From the NCBI GenBank assembly GCA_945827565.1, contig CALZNR010000122.1, positions 1 through 5,323 of the forward strand: DNA of 5,323 bases, written 5' to 3'. The position numbers were made by a program, and so were the translations under genes. Shown here piece by piece: positions 1-4,155 of the stretch. The stretch is from an uncultured Prevotella sp. Lineage in GTDB: Bacteria > Bacteroidota > Bacteroidia > Bacteroidales > Bacteroidaceae. Each line of letters opens with the position of its first letter. Positions within the stretch are counted from its first letter, which is position 1. A model generated the notes under the pieces. That model was given only the letters and a program-made list of their open reading frames with translations, was not told the DNA's origin and did no database searches.

Positions 1-46
1 TACACACTGCATATCGTCGGCAGCGTCAGATGTGTATAAGAGACAG
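1..46 (+). other. Illumina Nextera adapter and index, not genomic
   Basis: Bases 14-27 match the Nextera read-1 overhang and bases 28-46 are the 19-bp Tn5 mosaic end (AGATGTGTATAAGAGACAG). Bases 1-5 (TACAC) match the end of the P5 oligonucleotide, and bases 6-13 (ACTGCATA) match the Nextera i5 index I remember as S506/N506. The order P5 end, index, overhang, mosaic end is exactly that of a tagmentation library molecule. Genomic sequence therefore starts at 47, and the contig end is a tagmentation junction left untrimmed. An open frame starting at 30 with the peptide MCIRDR is a translation of the mosaic end and is not a gene. Confidence 0.98.
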
Positions 47-426
47 ATGTGGCTACCCACGGACTGGCCACTGCCATACACTATATGGAGCAGCTGGGCA
101 TGGACAATATAGCAGCACACGAACAAGAACTCACCGCCTATTGCATGAAAAGGATGGCAGAGATAGATGGCTTGCGCATCTTTGGACAAGCCAAGGAGAA
201 AGATGCCGTGGTATCGTTTTTGGTGGGCGATATCCATCATCTGGATATGGGCACCCTGCTCGACCGTTTGGGCATTGCTGTGCGCACTGGTCATCATTGC
301 GCAGAACCCCTGATGACACGTCTGGGCATACAAGGCACCGTGCGAGCCTCGTTTGCACTTTACAACACCAAGGCAGAGATTGACGCCTTGGTGGAGGGTA
401 TCAAGCGTGTGCGCACCATGTTCTGA
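47..426 (+). CDS. sufS: SufS-type cysteine desulfurase, C-terminal part (5' truncated)
   Basis: This is the last 126 or so residues of a PLP-dependent class V aminotransferase-fold cysteine desulfurase, which takes sulfur from L-cysteine (giving L-alanine) for cytosolic Fe-S cluster assembly by the SUF system. Seen directly: the active-site loop RTGHHCAEPLM with the persulfide-accepting Cys at codon 298-300, followed by GTVRASFALYNTKAEID, both hallmarks of SufS rather than IscS/NifS. The opening residues ATHGLATAIHYMEQLG match the helix that normally lies well downstream of the PLP lysine. The lysine and the N-terminal two thirds (family about 400 residues) are lost because the contig begins here after adapter sequence. 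The reading frame enters at 49 with a partial codon at 47-48; the GTG at 49 is an internal valine, not a start. In Bacteroidales sufS usually closes a sufBCDS operon, which would lie off the left edge. It ends with TGA. Confidence 0.95.
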
Positions 427-429
427 CAA

Positions 430-732
430 CTATTCCTCTGCTGCGTGGATGCCTGAACGCTTGCACTTGAGCAGCGCACATACCAACCATGCCAGGCAGA
501 GCAGGCGCACTGCTATGCTGCACTCTACAGGAAACACGGTGAACACAAAGGCTGCCTGAGCATTGAGTAGCAAGCCTGTTTGCCGACGATTGATGCTGGT
601 GCCCAGCAGATGAGAGTAGTGGCGTGCCACCTTGTCGATGGCTGTAGTGGCCAGAAGAACTATTCTGCTTATGCTGTCTGTGGCGGTCTTTACGGTGTTT
701 GTACGGGTAGTAAGTGACAGTTCGGTTTTCAT
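430..732 (-). CDS. Small hypothetical protein with a hydrophobic C-terminal segment
   Basis: A 100-residue frame whose TAG stop lies 3 bp from the sufS stop (convergent) and whose ATG borders the AT-rich intergenic region. It fills the gap between the neighbouring features exactly, which favours a real gene. I do not recognise a named family. The N-terminal third is polar and Thr/Ser-rich. A middle motif reads DKVARHYSHLLG, then INRRQTGLLLNAQAAF, and residues of roughly 60-90 form one or two hydrophobic helices with Cys (FVFTVFPVE, LLCLAWLVCALLKC), ending in a basic and then acidic tail. This suggests a small inner-membrane protein. I have a vague memory of similar RQT-LLNAQAAF small proteins in Bacteroidales genomes, but that is unverified. 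No signal peptide or catalytic motif is seen. The alternative is a chance open frame, since a 68-codon plus-strand frame overlaps part of it. Confidence 0.55.
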   Translation of the reverse strand: MKTELSLTTRTNTVKTATDSISRIVLLATTAIDKVARHYSHLLGTSINRRQTGLLLNAQAAFVFTVFPVECSIAVRLLCLAWLVCALLKCKRSGIHAAEE

Positions 733-761
733 AATCAGATGTATTTTTATTGTTTACACCG

Positions 762-797
762 CAAAGGAACGGACTTAAATTGCACTATTTGTTCAAA
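762..797 (-). promoter_or_regulatory. Possible promoter for the small minus-strand gene
   Basis: Read on the minus strand, TTCCTTTG (769-762) is one mismatch from the Bacteroidetes -7 consensus TAnnTTTG, and TTTG (797-794) could serve as the -33 element. The spacer of 24 nt is longer than usual, so the assignment is tentative. Transcription would start near 755, leaving a leader of about 23 nt before the ATG at 732. Confidence 0.3.
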
Positions 798-899
798 AAA
801 CAATTTATAGCGTTAAGTAAAATTAAAGAATTGACCTTTTATTACATTCTTTGGCAGGTTCTCTCCCTTCATTAACAAGTGTATAAATCAAAAACCGAT

Positions 900-1502
900 A
901 TGTTGAAAAACCATTATTACGACCAACTGATAGAGTGCGGATGCGATGAGGCAGGCAGGGGATGCCTGGCGGGCAGTGTGTATGCCGCAGCGGTGATTCT
1001 GCCATCCGACTACAGCAATGAGCGGCTCAACGACTCCAAACAGCTCACCGAAAAGCAGCGCTATGCCCTGCGCACAGAGATAGAGCGTGATGCAGTGGCA
1101 TGGGCTGTGGGTGTGGTGACACCTGAAGAGATAGACCGAATCAATATCCTCAACGCCAGTATTCTGGCGATGCACCGTGCCATCGATGGGTTGCAGGTGC
1201 GCCCCCAGGCAGTGATAGTGGATGGCAATCGCTTCAAGCCCTATCACAACCTGCCCTATACCACTATAATAAAAGGCGATGGAAAATTCCTTTCCATCGC
1301 CGCAGCCAGTATCCTGGCAAAAACTTATCGTGATGATTATATGAACGAACTGGCACTTGCCTATCCGCAATACGACTGGCAGAGCAATAAGGGCTATCCC
1401 ACCAAGAAGCATCGCGAGGCTATTGCCCGTCATGGCATCACACCTTATCATCGCCGTTCCTATCGCCTGCTGGGCGACGGCCAACTCTCCCTTTGGCCCT
1501 GA
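900..1502 (+). CDS. rnhB: Ribonuclease HII
   Basis: A complete 200-residue cytoplasmic endonuclease that nicks the RNA strand of RNA-DNA hybrids and starts removal of single ribonucleotides misincorporated in DNA; it needs divalent metal. Motifs with the ATG at 900 as residue 1: CDEAGRG at 15-21 with catalytic Asp16/Glu17 and the substrate-sensing GRG, then LNDSKQLTEKQR, then IVDGN with Asp108, then ASILAKTYRD with Asp145, giving the full DEDD set. KGYPTKKHREAIARHG and the C-terminal HRRSYR are also typical. Length matches the family. An in-frame GTG at 879 would add seven residues (VYKSKTD), but family members begin close to the DEAGRG motif, so ATG 900 is preferred; neither has a Shine-Dalgarno site, which is normal in Bacteroidetes. 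GCLAGSV replaces the common GPLAGPV, as I recall in Bacteroidales homologues. It stands alone, 74 bp from the convergent GH127 gene. Confidence 0.96.
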   Translation: MLKNHYYDQLIECGCDEAGRGCLAGSVYAAAVILPSDYSNERLNDSKQLTEKQRYALRTEIERDAVAWAVGVVTPEEIDRINILNASILAMHRAIDGLQVRPQAVIVDGNRFKPYHNLPYTTIIKGDGKFLSIAAASILAKTYRDDYMNELALAYPQYDWQSNKGYPTKKHREAIARHGITPYHRRSYRLLGDGQLSLWP

Positions 1503-1539
1503 TGGTACAGGGAGGGCGCAGCGCAGGTCTGTGGCAGAT

Positions 1540-1557
1540 GCCTTGCGGTGGCAAGGC
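1540..1557. terminator. Stem-loop between convergent genes, possible bidirectional terminator
   Basis: A perfect 7-bp GC-rich inverted repeat, GCCTTGC (1540-1546) and GCAAGGC (1551-1557), with a GGTG loop, sits in the 74-bp gap between rnhB and the convergent GH127 gene. No T tract follows on either strand, so it is not a classic intrinsic terminator. Position and stem strength make it the best candidate for ending transcription of either gene. Confidence 0.35.
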
Positions 1558-1576
1558 GAGTGGTGGATGATGTGGG

Positions 1577-3691
1577 TTAATACACGGCAGGCATCCACAC
1601 GGTCATCTCGCTCTTGCCTCTGTTGCCCCAGGCGTAGTAGGGGATGAGGCGCACCTTCACCTTGCTCTTCTCTGTGCTCACTGTGCGATACAGGGTGCCG
1701 GTCCATGGCTTCTCGCTGCGATCTACCGCCTCTGTCTCTAATGCCATCATGCGACTTCCCTCGATAGTGGTTTCCACAGGGGTGAATTTGGCATCCACAG
1801 GAATGGCGATATTGTCTATGTCTATGCTATTCAGGTCGTTGCTCTCCAAACAGTAGAGTATTGGTCCGCGCTGCACAGCCACCTGTCCGCGACACTCTTC
1901 TACCAGTGGATTGGCTTCTATCACCTGAGCCTCCATGGGCAGTGTAAGAGTAATGATGTCGCCCTTGCTCCATATTTGTGTCAGGGTGAGATAGTCGCCA
2001 GCCTTGGGTGCAGTGATGTCTTGTGTTATTCCCTTTTTCTGTGTGATGCTCACCTTGGCTCCTGCTGCCCATGCGGGTATTCTGAGTTTGATGTCAAACT
2101 CCTTTTTTCCCTTCAGTTGGGTGATGGTCAGTTTCACCGTTCCATCCCATGGGTAGTCGGTCTCTTGCTTGATGCCCACGGTGCCCAGTCCTTCTATCTC
2201 TGTCTTCAAACTGTTGGCACCATACATATTTACATAGATGCTGTGGTTGTGCCCTATGCTGTAGGCGTAGTTCTGTGCCTGACACAGTGTGCGCAGGGTG
2301 TTTGGCGGACAGCAGAAGCAACTGATATACTCTGTACGCTCTTTGGGCCAGCGCAGTTTGTAGGGCAGTTCGTTGCTCATGCGCAGCGGATTGGTGTAGA
2401 AGTATTTCTTTCCGTCGAGACTGATGCCGCACAGGATGCTGTTGTAGAAGCAGTTTTCCACCAAGTCGGCATATTTCTCCTCGCCCGTAGCGAGCAGCAT
2501 ACGCCAGTTGAGCAGCATGTTGCCGATATTGGCGCAGGTTTCGTTATGTGCGGTGGAGTGGGGCAGTTGGTAGGGGCGTCCGTAGCTTTGGTGCACCTTC
2601 TGCACATTGTCGGGTTTGTAGTCGGTACCATCGGGAGAAGTGCCGTCGTAGAGTGCACCGCAGGCGCCGTTGATATACATCTTGCGGTTCACTATGTCGT
2701 CCCATATTGAGGTAAGGTTTTTCATCAACTGTTCCTCGCCGCTTTCTATATATAGGTCTGCCACACCGGCATAGAGGTAGTTGGCCCTTACCGAGTGTCC
2801 CATTGCCTGATACTGTTGGCGGAAGGGTATTCTGTCTTGGTTGTCATCGGTGCCGTTTTCCACCTTGCCGCGTATGTCTATCATGCCCTGTGCTGTTGTC
2901 AGATAGCGTGGGTTGCCTGTGGCGCGATAGATCTCCACCATTGCCATATAGTGTGAGGGGCAGATGGCGTTGCGGGCCAGTTCGTCGGCATTGTTTTCAT
3001 AGAACGAGCAGAGGAAGTTGGCAGCCTTCACGGCACAGTCGAACAGGGTGGTCTTGCCTGTGGCACGCTTATGGATGATGCCGGCAGTGATAAGGTGCCC
3101 CAGATTGTAGGTCTCAAAGTTCAGTCGGTTGCCAAAGGCGCCGTCTTTTCCCGAGCCCACCTTGGTGCCTATCACCTCGTTTTCCTTTGCTTCATCCTGC
3201 AGAGCTCTCTTGTTCATTTCGGCAATGATTACGGGAGTATGCAGATATCCGTCGGGGCGTTGCGATTTGGCAATCAGCCTTATCACCTCATCGGCAATCT
3301 GTTCCAGTTGGGCATCGTGGGTCACGGCATATACCGACACTACAGCCTCTAACCATTTGTAGAAATCGCCATCATGGAAGGGAGGTCCGTGGCGTTTGCC
3401 CTGTTTCTCTCCGGCAGCGATGAGAAAGTTGTTGTAACTGTGTCCTTTGTCCGACTTCCATGTTTCCCACATGCTTTGTACAGAGGTGCCTGCAAACACA
3501 TTGAAACGTTCGCCCCAAAAGCCTTTGTTCCATTTCACATCGGTAATGGGGGTGGCATCCATCACGGCGTATTTGCTGTTGTGGGTGTAGGTCATCCCCT
3601 CGTGTTGTGCCTGACAGGGCACGCTGCAAAGCATCATGGCCACTGCCGACAGTGCGGTCAGTACTGTTGCTTTCCTGTTGAATGTTCTCAT
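1577..3691 (-). CDS. Secreted GH127-family (DUF1680) glycoside hydrolase, beta-L-arabinofuranosidase type
   Basis: A 704-residue protein with a Sec signal peptide: RK, a hydrophobic stretch and probable cleavage after Ala28 in PCQA-Q; no lipobox. Residues of about 50-485 form the (alpha/alpha) barrel of GH127, with the early VKWNKGFWGERF and PFHDGDFYKWLEA (105-116) motifs. The rest is the beta-sandwich, including the RGQVAVQRGPILYCLE block near 601-616. The zinc/thiolate site known from HypBA1 (Glu338, Cys340, Cys417, Cys418) maps to Glu384 and Cys386 in NETCANIG, and Cys460 and Cys461 in CFCCPPN; Cys460 would be the nucleophile. Known members release beta-L-arabinofuranose from hydroxyproline-rich glycans or arabinans, and the family also includes an aceric-acid hydrolase of rhamnogalacturonan-II breakdown. 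By spacing, the HypBA1 acid/base Glu322 aligns with Gln368, so the exact sugar is uncertain. It is divergent from the GH43 gene and probably periplasmic. The ATG at 3691 is the first Met before the signal peptide. Confidence 0.92.
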   Translation of the reverse strand: MRTFNRKATVLTALSAVAMMLCSVPCQAQHEGMTYTHNSKYAVMDATPITDVKWNKGFWGERFNVFAGTSVQSMWETWKSDKGHSYNNFLIAAGEKQGKRHGPPFHDGDFYKWLEAVVSVYAVTHDAQLEQIADEVIRLIAKSQRPDGYLHTPVIIAEMNKRALQDEAKENEVIGTKVGSGKDGAFGNRLNFETYNLGHLITAGIIHKRATGKTTLFDCAVKAANFLCSFYENNADELARNAICPSHYMAMVEIYRATGNPRYLTTAQGMIDIRGKVENGTDDNQDRIPFRQQYQAMGHSVRANYLYAGVADLYIESGEEQLMKNLTSIWDDIVNRKMYINGACGALYDGTSPDGTDYKPDNVQKVHQSYGRPYQLPHSTAHNETCANIGNMLLNWRMLLATGEEKYADLVENCFYNSILCGISLDGKKYFYTNPLRMSNELPYKLRWPKERTEYISCFCCPPNTLRTLCQAQNYAYSIGHNHSIYVNMYGANSLKTEIEGLGTVGIKQETDYPWDGTVKLTITQLKGKKEFDIKLRIPAWAAGAKVSITQKKGITQDITAPKAGDYLTLTQIWSKGDIITLTLPMEAQVIEANPLVEECRGQVAVQRGPILYCLESNDLNSIDIDNIAIPVDAKFTPVETTIEGSRMMALETEAVDRSEKPWTGTLYRTVSTEKSKVKVRLIPYYAWGNRGKSEMTVWMPAVY

Positions 3692-3699
3692 TTATTGAT

Positions 3700-3747
3700 G
3701 GGTGTTGTAGTTGTTTTACAAAAGGGTATTGTAGTTATTTTACAAAA
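3700..3747. repeat. 24-bp tandem duplication in the GH127 leader/promoter
   Basis: Two adjacent 24-bp units, 3700-3723 and 3724-3747, are identical at 22 positions; the two differences are both G/A. Read on the minus strand each unit is TTTTGTAAAAyAACTACAAyACCC. The upstream unit supplies the TTTTG of the promoter box, while the second copy places another TTTTGTAAAA in the predicted leader. It could be a recent slippage duplication or a doubled binding site (TTTTGTAAAA is a near palindrome). Confidence 0.85.
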
Positions 3748-3750
3748 GTA
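3743..3750 (-). promoter_or_regulatory. -7 promoter box for the GH127 gene
   Basis: On the minus strand TACTTTTG (3750-3743) is a perfect match to the Bacteroidetes -7 consensus TAnnTTTG. It lies 51 bp upstream of the ATG at 3691, so transcription would start near 3736 with a leader of roughly 45 nt. No clear TTTG -33 element lies 19-24 bp further upstream, which may mean a weak or activator-dependent promoter. Confidence 0.55.
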
Positions 3751-3936
3751 CAGAAAAATTGGCCATCATGTGGGGTCTTATCAGTATTTAACATTTCAAG
3801 AGCCGTGTGGTATCTATGTAGCAAACAGCGCAGAAGCGTACTGCTCTTGGCTCTCCATTCCACGCCTGTTTGCCGTGCCGTGCAGAAAAAAGCTGCATTA
3901 TTTTGTCGTGGCATAGGCTGGTATTTAAAAAAACAC

Positions 3937-3944
3937 TATCTTTG
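3937..3944 (+). promoter_or_regulatory. -7 promoter box in repeat unit 1
   Basis: TATCTTTG is a perfect TAnnTTTG match, oriented toward GH43. No TTTG lies at a normal -33 distance (the nearest, 3902-3905, is 31 nt away), so this copy is the least likely to be active. A transcript from it would pass directly through the T-tailed hairpin at 3967-3996. Confidence 0.4.
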
Positions 3945-3966
3945 GATAAGATAGGCGGCACTCGGC

Positions 3967-3996
3967 AAAAACATTTCAAACAAGTTTGATGTTTTT
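3967..3996 (+). terminator. T-tailed hairpin in repeat unit 1
   Basis: The left arm AAAAACAT plus CAAAC (3967-3974, 3977-3981) pairs with GTTTG plus ATGTTTTT (3984-3996), giving 13 bp with a 2-nt bulge (TT) and an AA loop. The right arm ends in five T. The stem is AT-rich, so termination would be weak; because the arms are symmetrical it could act on either strand, or be an attenuator or protein-binding site. Confidence 0.4.
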
Positions 3997-4010
3997 ACGC
4001 TCATTTGCAC

Positions 4011-4018
4011 TATCTTTG
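4011..4018 (+). promoter_or_regulatory. -7 promoter box in repeat unit 2
   Basis: TATCTTTG, a perfect TAnnTTTG match, has a TTTG at 3985-3988 with a 22-nt spacer as a plausible -33 element; that TTTG lies in the right arm of the unit 1 hairpin. Transcription would start near 4025, only about 15 nt before the second hairpin (4041-4067). Confidence 0.55.
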
Positions 4019-4040
4019 TAGAAGATAGGCTGCACTCGGC

Positions 4041-4067
4041 AAAACATCCAAGCAAGCTTGATGTTTT
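4041..4067 (+). terminator. T-tailed hairpin in repeat unit 2
   Basis: AAAACAT plus CAAGC (4041-4047, 4049-4053) pairs with GCTTG plus ATGTTTT (4056-4067), giving 12 bp with a single C bulge and an AA loop, followed by two more T. Relative to unit 1, the inner stem changes from CAAAC/GTTTG to CAAGC/GCTTG, a paired change that keeps the helix. Function as terminator or attenuator is inferred. Confidence 0.42.
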
Positions 4068-4083
4068 TTGCACTCGTTGGCAC

Positions 4084-4091
4084 TATCTTTG
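4084..4091 (+). promoter_or_regulatory. -7 promoter box in repeat unit 3, likely main GH43 promoter
   Basis: TATCTTTG, a perfect TAnnTTTG match, has TTG at 4058-4060 (23-nt spacer) as a possible -33 element. The predicted start near 4098 gives a leader of about 57 nt to the ATG at 4156. This unit alone lacks the T-tailed hairpin downstream, so transcripts from it have a clear path to the gene. Confidence 0.6.
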
Positions 4092-4155
4092 TAAAAGATA
4101 GGCTGCACTTGTTGGTGTCATCCTTCTTAGAAATAGAAAACAAGAAAAAGAGAAT

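Larger units (their letters stand above)
3934..4115 (+). repeat. Tandem array of three promoter-bearing repeat units (about 73 bp each)
   Basis: Units begin with CACTATCTTTG at 3934, 4008 and 4081, giving periods of 74 and 73 bp. A full unit consists of CACTATCTTTG, four variable bases, AGATAGGC, one variable base, GCACTCGGC, a hairpin ending in a T run, and a short spacer. Units 1 and 2 (3934-4007, 4008-4080) are full. Unit 3 (4081-4115) is shortened to CACTATCTTTG, TAAA, AGATAGGCTGCACTTGTTGG. All three keep the 7-bp inverted repeat CTATCTT/AAGATAG around a variable 5-nt centre (3936-3954, 4010-4028, 4083-4101). Similar AAGATAGG-GCACTCGG elements are, from memory, common upstream of genes in Prevotella, but I cannot check this. 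Confidence 0.9.
3692..4155. other. 464-bp divergent intergenic region between GH127 and GH43
   Basis: No credible gene lies here; the short frames that cross it have no family features and run through the repeats. From left to right it holds the 24-bp duplication with the GH127 promoter (3700-3750), about 150 bp without a recognised element (3751-3895), a degenerate repeat remnant (3896-3935), two full and one shortened promoter-bearing units (3934-4115), and an A-rich leader before the GH43 ATG. The remnant shares ATAGGCTG and AAAAACA with the full units at the same 8-nt separation. Confidence 0.8.

Noticed and set aside
30..383. 117-codon plus-strand open frame starting with MCIRDR
   Set aside because: It starts inside the Tn5 mosaic end and then runs out of frame through the sufS coding sequence.
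831..853. Promoter for rnhB from TTGACC (831-836) and ATTCTTTG (846-853)
   Set aside because: ATTCTTTG lacks the TA of TAnnTTTG and the spacing to TTG is only 12 nt; no sound promoter could be called.
879..899. GTG at 879 as the rnhB start
   Set aside because: The extra seven residues are not expected in the family, and the ATG at 900 gives the usual distance to the DEAGRG motif.
888..1706. 272-codon minus-strand open frame across rnhB
   Set aside because: It is antisense to rnhB, which has a full set of catalytic motifs; the His/Cys-rich composition and lack of any domain are typical of an antisense shadow.
1976..2710. 244-codon plus-strand open frame within the GH127 gene
   Set aside because: It is antisense to the conserved GH127 catalytic region and shows no recognisable domain.
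3881..3897. Inverted repeat TGCAG/CTGCA as a terminator
   Set aside because: The arms are only 5 bp around a 7-nt A-rich loop, with no T tract and no gene ending nearby.
3934..4115. CRISPR-like repeat array
   Set aside because: Similarity extends through most of the 73-bp unit rather than alternating with unique spacers, and there are only two full units and one partial.
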